Both the position numbers and the translations under genes were made by a program. A stretch of DNA of 64,000 nt from JACVRM01 sp046262315 (lineage in GTDB: Bacteria > Actinomycetota > Thermoleophilia > Gaiellales > Gaiellaceae): assembly GCA_046262315.1 (NCBI GenBank), contig JBHEMZ010000115.1, positions 1-64,000 on the forward strand. The letters run 5' to 3'. The notes beneath the pieces are model-generated. The model worked only from the letters and a program-made list of their open reading frames with translations. It had not been told where the DNA came from and did not search any database. Positions 40,725 through 50,058 of this stretch are shown here, piece by piece; position 1 is the first letter of the stretch; each line of letters starts with the position of its first letter.

Positions 40725-41353
40725 GCGGGCGCGCCTTACGTCTGACAGCAGGCGCGGCCGCCCTGGTCTCCCTCGGCGTGGCCGCGGCCGTGATCGCGAC
40801 GGCGGGGGGATCGGGGCCGCCTGGCTTCGAACGGCTCTCGAACAGCGGACATCCGGTCGACACCGCCCAGTTCCTGCCCCGCGACCGCGCCGAGCTCGAG
40901 CTGCGCTCGATCACCGAGGTGCGGCTCGTCGCCAGTCGTGAGGGCGTGCGCTTCTACCGCGCCGCGGCGCTCGAGGGAGAATGCCTCATCACGTCCCTCG
41001 CCGTGGGAGGCCGCCAGCGCTTCGGGGAGATCGCCTGCACCTCGGGATTCCCCTCCCGCGAGAATCCGGTCGCGGACCTGACGCCGCTCAAGCAGGGCCT
41101 CGACGAGAGCTACCCGCGCGTAGTCCGGCTCGCCGGCTTTGCCGCGGACGCCGTCGCAGCGGTCGGACTGCGGTCACCGAGCGGCAAGACGCGGTGGGTC
41201 CAGGTATCTGACAACGTCTACGTCTCTCCGCCGCTCGGCATGCCCGCCGCCGCGCTGCTCTACCGCGGCGAAGACGGCGAGATCCTGCGCACGGTACCGC
41301 TGGGCGGAAGCACGCTGCGCGAGCAGTACGGCGGTCAGGCCCAAGCCAAGTAA
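40721..41353 (+). CDS. Membrane-anchored hypothetical protein
   Basis: A 210-residue protein with an N-terminal membrane segment (LTAGAAALVSLGVAAAVIATAGG) and an outer domain of mixed alpha/beta character (EVRLVASREGVRFYRAA, GECLITSL, AADAVAAVGL). Two Cys are present. The family is not recognised; similar outer domains occur downstream of sigma factor genes in actinobacteria, with resemblance to single units of the 21913-23700 protein (GECL.. and AVAAVGL elements). GTG start overlapping the upstream stop. Confidence 0.6.
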   Translation: MSGRALRLTAGAAALVSLGVAAAVIATAGGSGPPGFERLSNSGHPVDTAQFLPRDRAELELRSITEVRLVASREGVRFYRAAALEGECLITSLAVGGRQRFGEIACTSGFPSRENPVADLTPLKQGLDESYPRVVRLAGFAADAVAAVGLRSPSGKTRWVQVSDNVYVSPPLGMPAAALLYRGEDGEILRTVPLGGSTLREQYGGQAQAK

Positions 41354-41394
41354 CAGCCCCGCTACAAGACCTGCGCGGCGACTACCCTGGCTGC

Positions 41395-42525
41395 GTGCAC
41401 GACGTTTCCGAGCGCCGCCGCACGACCTTTCTCGGCTTCCAGCCCCCCGCCGTCGGCGAAGAGGAAGTCGAGGCGGCGGCCGACGCGATCCGCTCCGGCT
41501 GGCTGACCACCGGGCCGCGGGCCGCCGAGCTCGAGCGCCGCTTCGCCGAGCTCTGCTGCGCGCCGCACGTGCTCGCCGTCTCGTCCGGGACGGCTGCGCT
41601 CCACCTCTCACTGCTCGCGCTCGACGTCGGCCCGGGCGACGAGGTGATCACCACGCCGATCACGTGGCCGGCAACCGCGAACGTGATCGTGCATTGCGGC
41701 GCGCGGCCCGTCTTCGCCGACGTCCGCGACAGCGATCTCAACCTCGACCCAGAGGATGCCGCGCGGCGCGTCACGCCCCGGACGAAGGCCATCGTGCCGG
41801 TGCACTTGGCCGGCCAGCCGTGCGACCTCGACGCGATCGCGGCGCTCGGCCCACCGGTCGTCGAGGACGCCGCGCACGCGGCCGAGGCGCGCTACCGCGG
41901 GCGGCCCGTCGGCTCGATCTCGGCCGCCACCTGCTTCTCCCTCTACGCGACGAAGAACGTGGCGGCGGGCGAGGGCGGGCTGATCGCGACCACGCGCCGC
42001 GACGTGGCCGACGCCGTCGACCGCATGCGCGTCATGCGCCGGGGCCACGGCTCGCTCTACGACATCGCCGTGCCGGGCTACAAGGCCAACCTCTCGGACG
42101 TGCTCGCAGCGATCGCGCTCGTCCAACTCGACAAGCTCGAGCGCCACGCGAGCCGCCGCCGCCGTCAGTTCGAGCTCTACGACGCCGCGGTCGCCGAGCT
42201 CGACGGACTCGAAGCGCTCGCGCGCGACGAGCGCGATACACATGCGCTGCACCTGTACGTCGTCCGCGTCGACCCCGAGCACGCGGGCGGCACGCGCGAC
42301 GAGTATCAGCGCCTGCTCGCCGAGGAGCAGATCGGGACCAGCGTCCACTTCCTGCCGGTGCACACGCTGACGGCGTATCGCGGCACGGTCGGGGAGCCGC
42401 TCCCGGTCGCGGAGCGCGCCGGCGCCGAGGTGCTCTCGCTGCCGCTCTCGCCCGCGCACTCCGACGACGACATCGCGGACGCGATCGCGGCGCTGCGGCG
42501 CGTGCATGCGGCGCTGACCAGATGA
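41395..42525 (+). CDS. DegT/DnrJ/EryC1-family sugar aminotransferase
   Basis: A 376-residue PLP enzyme. Substrate and cofactor motifs are SGWLTTGPRAAELERRF, VSSGTAALHLSLLAL, VEDAAHAAEARY and the PLP-lysine segment FSLYATKNVAAGEGG near residue 190. It transaminates a keto-sugar nucleotide, forming an amino sugar, probably with the 4-keto product of the 38025 dehydratase. GTG start. It overlaps the UPF0104 gene by 4 bases. Confidence 0.9.
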   Translation: MHDVSERRRTTFLGFQPPAVGEEEVEAAADAIRSGWLTTGPRAAELERRFAELCCAPHVLAVSSGTAALHLSLLALDVGPGDEVITTPITWPATANVIVHCGARPVFADVRDSDLNLDPEDAARRVTPRTKAIVPVHLAGQPCDLDAIAALGPPVVEDAAHAAEARYRGRPVGSISAATCFSLYATKNVAAGEGGLIATTRRDVADAVDRMRVMRRGHGSLYDIAVPGYKANLSDVLAAIALVQLDKLERHASRRRRQFELYDAAVAELDGLEALARDERDTHALHLYVVRVDPEHAGGTRDEYQRLLAEEQIGTSVHFLPVHTLTAYRGTVGEPLPVAERAGAEVLSLPLSPAHSDDDIADAIAALRRVHAALTR

Positions 42526-43502
42526 CCGCTCGAGCGCTGAGACTGGCGCTCACGGTGCTCGTCACCGGCGCCTGCGTCGCGTATCTGGCCTGGAAGATCG
42601 ACCTCTCGCATACCGGGGACGTGCTTGCCGACGCCAATCCGGGCCTCTTCGCGCTCGCAGCCGCGATCATGGTCGTCACGACAGTGCCGATGGCCTGGCG
42701 CTGGCAGCTCCTGCTCGCCGTCAAGGGCGTGCGCGAGCCGCTCTCGTGGCTGACCCGCACGTACTTCGTCGCGTACTCGGCCAACCAGGTGCTGCCGACG
42801 TCGCTCGGCGGCGACGCCGTGCGGGTCGTGGAGACGGCGCGCCGGCACCCGGGCCGCGCCGGCCTGATCACCGGGACGGTTGTGCTCGATCGTGCGCTCG
42901 GCGGCATCGCGACCGTGGGGCTCGCCGCGATCGGCTTCGTGCTCGCGCTCGGCCGCTACGACATCGGGGCGTACCTCTGGATGGAGGCCGCATTCGTTAC
43001 GGGCGCCGGCGTGCTGGGCTTCCTCGCCTTCTCGGCGCGCGCACGGCGCTCGCTGGCCTGGCTCGCACCGCTGCTCGACCGCGTGCGGCTCGAGCGCTCC
43101 CTGCGCGCGGTCTACGAGGGCATCCACTCGTACCGCTCGGAGGGCCGCCTGCTGCTCGCGCTCGCGCTTGCCACGCTCGCGCTCCAGGCCGTCCGCATCC
43201 TGCCCGTCTGGCTCGTCGCCCGCGCGGTGGACATCGACCTCTCCGTGCGGCCCTTCTACGTGATGGGCCCCGTGCTCTTCTTCGTGCTGCTCTTCCCCTT
43301 CACGATCAACGGGTTTGCCGTCCGCGAGGCCTTCTTCGTCAGCTTCCTCGGTCAGCTCGGCGTGGCGGCCGAGCCGGCGTTCGCGGCAGGATTCCTCTTC
43401 TTCCTAGTCACAGTCGTCATGGCGCTGCCGGGCCTTGGGATCCTGCTCTGGGAGGGAGCCCGCGGCGCGCCGCGTCCGGGCATCCGGCGGGCACCGGGGT
43501 AA
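42522..43502 (+). CDS. UPF0104/AglD-type membrane protein
   Basis: A 326-residue protein with about eight membrane segments of the lysylphosphatidylglycerol-synthase N-terminal-like (UPF0104) family. The pattern SANQVLPTSLGGDAVRVVETAR and, at the end, PFTINGFAVREAFFVSFLGQLGV is characteristic. Members occur in glycan loci and may act in lipid-linked sugar translocation. ATG 42522 overlaps the aminotransferase stop; the long frame upstream is a shadow. Confidence 0.8.
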   Translation: MTARALRLALTVLVTGACVAYLAWKIDLSHTGDVLADANPGLFALAAAIMVVTTVPMAWRWQLLLAVKGVREPLSWLTRTYFVAYSANQVLPTSLGGDAVRVVETARRHPGRAGLITGTVVLDRALGGIATVGLAAIGFVLALGRYDIGAYLWMEAAFVTGAGVLGFLAFSARARRSLAWLAPLLDRVRLERSLRAVYEGIHSYRSEGRLLLALALATLALQAVRILPVWLVARAVDIDLSVRPFYVMGPVLFFVLLFPFTINGFAVREAFFVSFLGQLGVAAEPAFAAGFLFFLVTVVMALPGLGILLWEGARGAPRPGIRRAPG

Positions 43503-43527
43503 CCTCCTCCCGCCGTTTTCCACAGGC

Positions 43528-44418
43528 ATGGGCGACGTATCGGTCATCGTGGTGACGTTCAACGCGCTTCCGCACATCGAGCGGTGTCTCGCCAGCGTGC
43601 GCGGACACGAGACGATCGTGGTCGACCACGGCTCCGCGGACGGGACGCTCGAGCTCGTCCGCGAGCGCTTCCCGGAAATCCGCGTCGTGGAGCAGGAGAA
43701 TCGCGGGCTCGCCGCCGGATGGAATCGCGGCATGCGAGAGGCGTCGGGCCGCTGGTTCCTGATTTTGAACGCGGACGCGTGGCTCGCCGGCGAGGCCCTC
43801 CAGCGCCTGGTCGAGTTCGCAGAGCGCCGGCCGCGTGCCGCCGTCGTGGGCCCGCGGCTGCGCTACCCGGACGGCCGGCTCCAGCGCTCGGTGCGCGGCT
43901 TTCCCACGGTGTGGCGGCTCGCCACCGAGTACCTCTTCCTGCGCAAGCTCGCGCCGCGCTCGCGAGCGCTCAACGCGTTCTACGGCGACGGCTTCGACCA
44001 CGACAAGACAGGCGAGGCGGAGTTCCTGATGGGCGCGTGCCTGCTCGTCCGAGGCGAGGCGGTGGACGAGGTTGGGCCGCTCGACGAGGGCTTCTTCCTG
44101 TTCAGCGAGGAGACGGACTGGTGCTATCGCTTCCGGCAGGCCGGCTGGGAGACCTGGTTCTGCCCCGACGCGGAGGCCTACCACGTGCTCGGTGCCGGGC
44201 ACGGCGGGCGCTTCTTCAACGAGCAGCTGCGCGGGCATCTGCGTTTCCTCGCCAAGCACCACGGCCTGAGCGCCGCCGAGCGCGCCCGACGGCTGCTGCG
44301 CTTCTCGCTGCTGCTGCGCGGCGCGGTCTTCCGCGGCGAGCGCGGCCGCGCATACCGCGAGGGCGCGCGCTGGCTCGGCTCGGCGCCGGCGGCGACGCTG
44401 GCGAGGATCGAGCCGTGA
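43528..44418 (+). CDS. Family 2 glycosyltransferase (rhamnosyltransferase-like)
   Basis: A 296-residue GT-A enzyme: VSVIVVTFNALPHIERCL, VVDHGSADGTLELV, ENRGLAAGWNRGM, FLILNADAWL (the DxD-type NAD) and EEFFLFSEETDWCYR-type acceptor motif (FFLFSEETDWCYRFRQAGW) as in WbbL/rhamnosyl transferases. ATG 43528 begins where homologues start. It overlaps the next gene by 4 bases (GTGA). Confidence 0.88.
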   Translation: MGDVSVIVVTFNALPHIERCLASVRGHETIVVDHGSADGTLELVRERFPEIRVVEQENRGLAAGWNRGMREASGRWFLILNADAWLAGEALQRLVEFAERRPRAAVVGPRLRYPDGRLQRSVRGFPTVWRLATEYLFLRKLAPRSRALNAFYGDGFDHDKTGEAEFLMGACLLVRGEAVDEVGPLDEGFFLFSEETDWCYRFRQAGWETWFCPDAEAYHVLGAGHGGRFFNEQLRGHLRFLAKHHGLSAAERARRLLRFSLLLRGAVFRGERGRAYREGARWLGSAPAATLARIEP

Positions 44419-46472
44419 GGACGGGGGAAACGGCGATCGAGTTCCGCGGCGGTTACGCGGCTTCGCGCGCCCGCGTCGCGTGGAGCGTGTTCCTGCCACT
44501 GCTCGCGCTGCCGGCGCTTGCGGTCGCGCGGCTGCTGCCCGCCGAGGGGCTGGGCCTCGCCCTGCGCCTCACGGCGGCCACTGCCGTTCTGCTCCTCCCC
44601 GGCTTCCTGATCGCCCGCGGGCTGGCGCTGCGCGGCGCGGCCGCAGCGCTGTCGTTCGCGCTCACCGCGCTCGCGCTTGCGCTGACGCTGACGTTCGCGA
44701 CCGGCGCGTCGCTGGGCCTCGCGCTCTGGGTGCTCGGCGGCATCTCGCTCGCTGCATTGCCGTTCGCCGCGCGCGGCGAGTCGCTGCGTCCGCGGTGGGC
44801 CACGCTCGCCGTCGTGGCGGGCGGTGCCGCCATGGGCGCCGCGCTGTGGCGGGTTGCGCCGATCCCGACCGGCGACGCGCTCTTCCACCTCGCACGGGTG
44901 CGCAAGCTCGAGGCGTTCGACGGGCTCTCGCTGCAGACGATCGGCGAGTTCGCCGACGGGGGCCTTCACCCCGGCTACGCGTTCCCGCTCTGGCACGGGT
45001 TCATCGCGCTCGTCGCCGACCTAGCCGGCGTGGACGCCGCGCTCGTCTTTCGGCACCAGGCGAGCATCCTGGCGCCCCTTGCCGTCCTGGTCGCGTATGA
45101 GGCCGGGCACGCGCTCTTCCGCTCGCGCGGGGCGGCGCTCGCCGTCGTGGCCGGACAGGTGGGGCTGATCGCGCTCGCGCCGGGCTCGGGCGGTGCCTAC
45201 ACCGCTCTGGCGCTTCCGGCCACGGCGTGCCGGCAGCTGCTCGTCCCGGCCGCGCTTTCGCTCGTCTTCGCGTACGTCCGCGAACGCTCGCTCGCGCTGC
45301 TCCCCGCGATCGCCGCGGCGGGGCTCGCGCTCGCGCTTGTCCATGTGACGTATGCGATCTTCGTCTGCGTGCCGCTTGCGGGCTATGTCATCGCGCGCGC
45401 GTTGATGGCGCGCGCCGAGGTCGTCCCCGGTCTGGCCGCGCTCGGCGCGCTCGCGGCCCCCGGCGCGCTCATCTCCCTCGCGCTCCTGCCCGTGGCGCAG
45501 AAGACCGCCTCGCACACACCCGGCAGCGACGAGATCGCGCGGGCGATCGCGCAGTATCCGCGCCAGCTCGATGTCTTCTCGGAGACGAGCTATCGAATCG
45601 CACCGGAGGCGGTGGCGCGGGGCGGGGCGATCGCGGTGGCGGCGCTGGCGCTGATCCCACTCGCCGCGCTCGTGCCGCTCAGGCGCTGGTCGGCGTTCGT
45701 GCTCGGCGGCTCGCTGGCTGTGCTCGCGCTGACGCTGACAACGGTGCTCTTCCCAGCGTTCGCCGATCTCGTCTCGATCTCGCAGGCGCGGCGGGCAGTC
45801 GGCTTCGTCCCCTTTGCCTTCGCGTTCGCCGGCGGCCTGCTCGTGCTCGCAAGCCTGCTTCGCGTCGCGGTGCTGCCGTTCGCGCTGGGCGCGGGAATCG
45901 CGCTCCAGTTCGCCTTCCCAGGGGATTTTGGCTACCGGCTCCACCACGGCGGTCCGGCGCTGATCACCTGGGCGGCTGTGGTCGGCGGCGCCGCGGCATT
46001 CGCGCTCGGGGCGGCCCTGCGGTGGCCGGGCCTGCCCGAGCGCGGACACCGGCTCGCCGCGCTCGCCGCCGTTCTCTTCGTGCTGCCCGTGGGCGTGGAC
46101 GCCGCGGCCGACTGGCAGCCGCTAGGGCGCGAGGACCCGCACACGCTCACGCCGGGTCTCGTGCGCGCCCTGCGCGCGCACACGTCACCGCGCGACGTCG
46201 TCTTCTCGGACGCGGAGACGAGCTACCGCGTCGCCGCCACGCTGCCCGTCTACGTGGCCGCCGCGCCGCCCGCGCACGTGGCCGACACCGAGGAAAACCG
46301 ACCCTACGACCGCCGCCGCGACGCCGGCCTTTTCCTTAAGAGCCGTGACCTCGAGATCCCGCGACGCTACGGAGCGGACTGGATCGTGGTCGACCGCTCG
46401 CGCTTCCTCACGAAGCTCGCGCGGCGCCCGATCTACGAGGACGGCGAGTACGTGCTGTATCGCATGCCGTAG
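44415..46472 (+). CDS. Large polytopic membrane protein, GT-C-like
   Basis: A 685-residue protein with about 14 membrane segments and a C-terminal outer domain. The first large loop has PIPTGDALFHLARVRKLEAFDG, with an Asp and His placed as in GT-C glycosyltransferases that use polyprenyl-phosphate sugars. The C-terminal part (VVFSDAETSYRVAATLPVYV ... YGADWIVVDRSRF) is soluble. It probably adds a sugar on the outer face. Exact family not recognised. It ends at 46472, where the next gene starts on the same base. Confidence 0.65.
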   Translation: MRTGETAIEFRGGYAASRARVAWSVFLPLLALPALAVARLLPAEGLGLALRLTAATAVLLLPGFLIARGLALRGAAAALSFALTALALALTLTFATGASLGLALWVLGGISLAALPFAARGESLRPRWATLAVVAGGAAMGAALWRVAPIPTGDALFHLARVRKLEAFDGLSLQTIGEFADGGLHPGYAFPLWHGFIALVADLAGVDAALVFRHQASILAPLAVLVAYEAGHALFRSRGAALAVVAGQVGLIALAPGSGGAYTALALPATACRQLLVPAALSLVFAYVRERSLALLPAIAAAGLALALVHVTYAIFVCVPLAGYVIARALMARAEVVPGLAALGALAAPGALISLALLPVAQKTASHTPGSDEIARAIAQYPRQLDVFSETSYRIAPEAVARGGAIAVAALALIPLAALVPLRRWSAFVLGGSLAVLALTLTTVLFPAFADLVSISQARRAVGFVPFAFAFAGGLLVLASLLRVAVLPFALGAGIALQFAFPGDFGYRLHHGGPALITWAAVVGGAAAFALGAALRWPGLPERGHRLAALAAVLFVLPVGVDAAADWQPLGREDPHTLTPGLVRALRAHTSPRDVVFSDAETSYRVAATLPVYVAAAPPAHVADTEENRPYDRRRDAGLFLKSRDLEIPRRYGADWIVVDRSRFLTKLARRPIYEDGEYVLYRMP

Positions 46473-47719
46473 TGCGTGTCCTGCTGGTGACCATGTATTT
46501 CCCGCCCGCGGGCGGCGGCGGCGTCCAGCGCTCGCTCAAGCTGGCGACGTTCCTGCCTGCGCTCGGAATCGAGACGCACGTGCTCGCCCCCTCCGATCCC
46601 AAGTGGATTCACCGCGACGAGGAGCTCGAGCCGCCGAGCCAGGCGGTGGTGCACCGCGTACCTTACGTTGGGCCGCGCGCGCGCCGGCCGGCCGAGGAGC
46701 TGCACGGGCGGACGGGTCTCGACCGTCTCTCGCGCCACGCCAGCCTCGCCTTCCGGCGCCTGCTCGTGCCCGACGCGAGCGTCATGTGGAACGCGACCGC
46801 AATCCCCGCCGCGCTCCGGCTGGTCCGGCGGGAGGGCATCGACGCGGTCATCACGACCTCGCCGCCCGGCTCGGTTCATCTGGTCGGCGCCGCCGCGAAG
46901 CGCGCGACCGGCGTGCGCTGGGTGGCCGACCTGCGCGACTCGCTCGTCGCGCACCCTCACCGGCGCGCCGAGAGCCTGGCGGTGCGCTCCAAGGAGCGCA
47001 CCGAGCTGGCGCTCGCGCGGCTCGTCGCCAACCGCGCGGATGCGATCGTCGGCGTCTCCCAGGCGATCGCCAAGGAGGTGCGCGCTCTCGGCCCGCGCGG
47101 CCGCGTCGTCACGATCTCGAACGGCTGCGACTTCGAGGACTTCGCGGGCCTCGCTTACAGGCAGGGGGAGCGCCTGCGCATCACACACACGGGGAGCTTC
47201 TTCGGCAAGCGTGACCCGCGTCCGTTCCTCACGGCGCTCCACGGGTCCGGCGTGGACGCGATCGCGCGCTTCGTCGGCGGCTTTCGCGCGAGCGACCGCC
47301 AATGGGCGGAGGAGCAGGGGCTGGCGGACCGGCTGGAGCTCCACCCCTACGTACCCCGCAGGCGCTCGCTCGAGCTCCAGCGCGACTCCGAGGCGCTGCT
47401 GCTCCTGATCCCAGACGCGGGGGGCCGCGGGCGCGGCGTCCTCTCCGGCAAGGTCTACGAGTACCTCGCCGCCGAGCGGCCGATCCTCGCGGCCGTGCCG
47501 ACGGACGGGGCTGCCGCCGAGCTCCTCCGCGAGACCGGGGCGGCGACGGTCGTGGCCCCCGACGACGTGGAAGGGATGCGTGGCGCCCTCGTCGAGCTCG
47601 ACCGGCGCTTCCGGGCGGGCTCACTCGACGGCACGCCGCTTCCCGCCGGCATGCGCGAACGCCTGTCGCGCCGCGCCCGCGTCGAGGAGCTCGCCGACCT
47701 GCTGAGGTCGCTTGTATGA
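46472..47719 (+). CDS. Family 4 glycosyltransferase
   Basis: A 415-residue GT-B enzyme: VTMYFPPAGGGGVQRSLKLATFLPALG at the N-terminus, ITTSPPGSVHLVGAAAKRATG, and the C-terminal donor site with VLSGKVYEYLAAERPILAAVPTDGAAAELL. The form resembles WcaI/PelF-like enzymes acting on undecaprenyl-linked sugars. GTG start. It overlaps the O-antigen ligase gene by 4 bases. Confidence 0.88.
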   Translation: MRVLLVTMYFPPAGGGGVQRSLKLATFLPALGIETHVLAPSDPKWIHRDEELEPPSQAVVHRVPYVGPRARRPAEELHGRTGLDRLSRHASLAFRRLLVPDASVMWNATAIPAALRLVRREGIDAVITTSPPGSVHLVGAAAKRATGVRWVADLRDSLVAHPHRRAESLAVRSKERTELALARLVANRADAIVGVSQAIAKEVRALGPRGRVVTISNGCDFEDFAGLAYRQGERLRITHTGSFFGKRDPRPFLTALHGSGVDAIARFVGGFRASDRQWAEEQGLADRLELHPYVPRRRSLELQRDSEALLLLIPDAGGRGRGVLSGKVYEYLAAERPILAAVPTDGAAAELLRETGAATVVAPDDVEGMRGALVELDRRFRAGSLDGTPLPAGMRERLSRRARVEELADLLRSLV

Positions 47720-49035
47720 GACGCGCTGCCGAGCTGCTGTTCCTCGCCACGCTGTTCGTGATCACGTTCGAGAAGGTGCACTGGGAGGTGGCGGGCACCG
47801 TCAACCTCTCGGACGTCGTCTCGGCGCTCTTCCTCGCCGCCGCCGCTCTTGCCCGGCTGGAGCAGGGGTCGGGCACGGGCCGCGTGCCGCGCAGCGCGGC
47901 AGTCGCCGTCGTCTTCGGCGCGGCCTTCCTCGCGGTTTACCTGGTCGGTTTCTACAACCTCGAGACCGACCAGGCGCTTGCACAGTTCTTCAAGGGAACC
48001 GTCAAATGGGCGCTGCACTTCTCATTCCTCGTCGTCGGACTGACCTTCCTGCTGCGGCGCCCCCCGCGCTTCTACTGGCACTCGCTCGGCGCGCTCTGCG
48101 CGGGCGTCGCAGCGAACGCGGTGTACGGCGTGCTCCAGCTCGCGTACGCAGAGACGGGGGGCGACCTCGACGAACGCGTTCTCTCCCCCGTCACCGGAGG
48201 GGCGAGCTCGATCAACGTCTACGGCGCGGTGGAGGGCCAGGACGTCTACCGCCCGAACGCGCTCACCGGCGACCCCAACCATCTCGGCGTCATGCTGATC
48301 GTGCCGCTGCTCGTGCTCACGCCCCTCTACCTGCGGCTCGAGCGCGGCCACCGGCTGCGGCTCCCGCTCGCGGCGCTGCTCTCGCTCCTGCTCGCCGTCG
48401 AGCTGGCGACGCTGTCGCGGAGCGGGATGCTCGGCCTCGCGGTGGGCATGCTCGTACTCGCGGTCCCGTACCGGCGCCATTTTGCGACCGCGCGCTTCCT
48501 CGTGCCGCTCGCCATCGTCGGCGCCGGGCTGCTCGCGATCGTGGCACGCCGCGCCGACTTCTTCGAGACCGTTCTGCGTTCGCGCCTGAGCACGGAAACG
48601 GCTGCCACGTCGCCCCACTTGGACGTCTACGGGTTCATCCCAGACGTCCTCTCGGCTCACCCCCTCGTCGGGCTCGGCTTCAATAACTTCTCCGTCTACT
48701 ACGAGTTCGTCACCGGGAAGACCGACTGGGGCCCGCACTCCTTTTACGTGGCCCTGTTCGTGGAAACGGGCGTCGTCGGCGCGACCCTCTTTGCTGTCTT
48801 CCTGGCGTGGCTCTTCCGGCGGCTGGCGGCGGCTCGCAGGCTCGGACGGTCGCTGGGCGCGGCGCGTGACCCGCTCGCGCGGCGGGTGCGTCCGCTCGCG
48901 TGGGGGCTCACGGCGGCGCTCGCCGGGACGCTCGCAGCGAACGCGTTCTACCTCACCATTCCCTTCTACTACTTCTACGCCCTCGCCATGCTCGTGCTCG
49001 CCGTGCCGGCTGTGTTCGCACGGCGCCCGGCGTGA
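47716..49035 (+). CDS. O-antigen ligase/Wzy-like polymerase
   Basis: A 439-residue protein with 10-12 membrane segments. The outer loop carries YRPNALTGDPNHLGVMLIVPLLV and, later, PDVLSAHPLVGLGFNNFSVYYEFVTG followed by GPHSFYVALFVETGVVGATLF, the conserved Arg/His-containing Wzy_C pattern. It would polymerise or attach repeat units outside the membrane. It overlaps both neighbouring glycosyltransferase genes (ATGA, GTGA), so polymerase and transferases are made together. Confidence 0.88.
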   Translation: MRRAAELLFLATLFVITFEKVHWEVAGTVNLSDVVSALFLAAAALARLEQGSGTGRVPRSAAVAVVFGAAFLAVYLVGFYNLETDQALAQFFKGTVKWALHFSFLVVGLTFLLRRPPRFYWHSLGALCAGVAANAVYGVLQLAYAETGGDLDERVLSPVTGGASSINVYGAVEGQDVYRPNALTGDPNHLGVMLIVPLLVLTPLYLRLERGHRLRLPLAALLSLLLAVELATLSRSGMLGLAVGMLVLAVPYRRHFATARFLVPLAIVGAGLLAIVARRADFFETVLRSRLSTETAATSPHLDVYGFIPDVLSAHPLVGLGFNNFSVYYEFVTGKTDWGPHSFYVALFVETGVVGATLFAVFLAWLFRRLAAARRLGRSLGAARDPLARRVRPLAWGLTAALAGTLAANAFYLTIPFYYFYALAMLVLAVPAVFARRPA

Positions 49036-50042
49036 AGGTCGTCGTCCTCACGACCTCATACCCGCGCCATGCCGGGGACGCCGCCGGGCACTTCGTCGCG
49101 GACGCCGTGGAGGAGCTGGGGAGGCGCGGCGTCCTCGTGGAAGTCGTCTCGCCGGCGAGCTTCAGGCACTTTGGGATCGCGTACGGCGCGGGGATCGCCA
49201 GCAACCTGCGCGCCCGCCCGGCCCGCGTGCTGCTCCTGCCGGCCATGCTCGCCGGCTTCGCCCGCTCGGCCCGCCGCGCCGCCCGAGACGCCGACCTGGT
49301 GCACGCGCACTGGCTGCCCTCGGGGGCCGTCGCCGCGCTGACCGGCCGTCCCTTCGTCGTCCAGCTCTGGGGCACGGACGTGGAGCTTGCCCGTCGCGTG
49401 CCGCGGCTCGCGAGACGCGTGCTGCTTCGCGCGCAGCTGGTCATCTGCCCTTCGGCTGCGCTCGCAAAGGAGGCCCGCGCGCTCGGCGCGCGGGACGTGC
49501 GCGTGATCCCGAGCGGCATCCGGCTCCCGCGCGACGTGGGTGAGGAGGCGCAGCCGCCGGAGGTGCTGTACGCCGGACGGCTCTCGCGCGAGAAGGGCGT
49601 GCTCGACCTGCTGGAGGCCGCCGACGGGCTGAACCTCTCCGTCGTCGGCGACGGTCCGCTACGCGCCCAGATGCCCCAGGCGACCGGCTTCGTGCCGAAC
49701 GCCGAGCTCCAGCAGCGCCTGGCGCGCGCGGCGGTGGTCGCCTGCCCGTCGCACCGCGAGGGCTTTGGCGTCGTCTGCCTGGAGGCGATGGCCCACGGCC
49801 GGCCTGTGGTCGCCGCGGCCGTCGGCGGCCTGCGCGACCTCGTCGTCCACGAGGAGACGGGCCTGCTCGTGCCGCCTCGTGATCCGGCCGCCCTACGGCA
49901 GGCGCTCGTGCGGCTGCTGGCCGACGGCGACCTCCGCAGGCGGCTGGGCGAAGCGGCCCGCGAGCGCGCCGCTTCGGAGTTCTCGTGGGAGCGTGTGGGC
50001 GACCTGCTTCTCGCCGCCTACGCCGACGTGACGGTGGAGTAA
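49032..50042 (+). CDS. Family 4 glycosyltransferase
   Basis: A 336-residue GT-B enzyme: VLTTSYPRHAGDAAGHFVADAVEELGRRG, LVHAHWLPSGAVAALTGRPFVVQLWGTDVEL, VLYAGRLSREKGVLDLLEA, and PSHREGFGVVCLEAMAHGRPVVAAAVGG (E-x7-E). It is the last gene of the 41395-50042 run; the coiled-coil protein gene begins 16 bases after its stop, so the latter may be read from the same transcript. Confidence 0.9.
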   Translation: MKVVVLTTSYPRHAGDAAGHFVADAVEELGRRGVLVEVVSPASFRHFGIAYGAGIASNLRARPARVLLLPAMLAGFARSARRAARDADLVHAHWLPSGAVAALTGRPFVVQLWGTDVELARRVPRLARRVLLRAQLVICPSAALAKEARALGARDVRVIPSGIRLPRDVGEEAQPPEVLYAGRLSREKGVLDLLEAADGLNLSVVGDGPLRAQMPQATGFVPNAELQQRLARAAVVACPSHREGFGVVCLEAMAHGRPVVAAAVGGLRDLVVHEETGLLVPPRDPAALRQALVRLLADGDLRRRLGEAARERAASEFSWERVGDLLLAAYADVTVE

Positions 50043-50058
50043 CGTACGGGCGAGCCGA

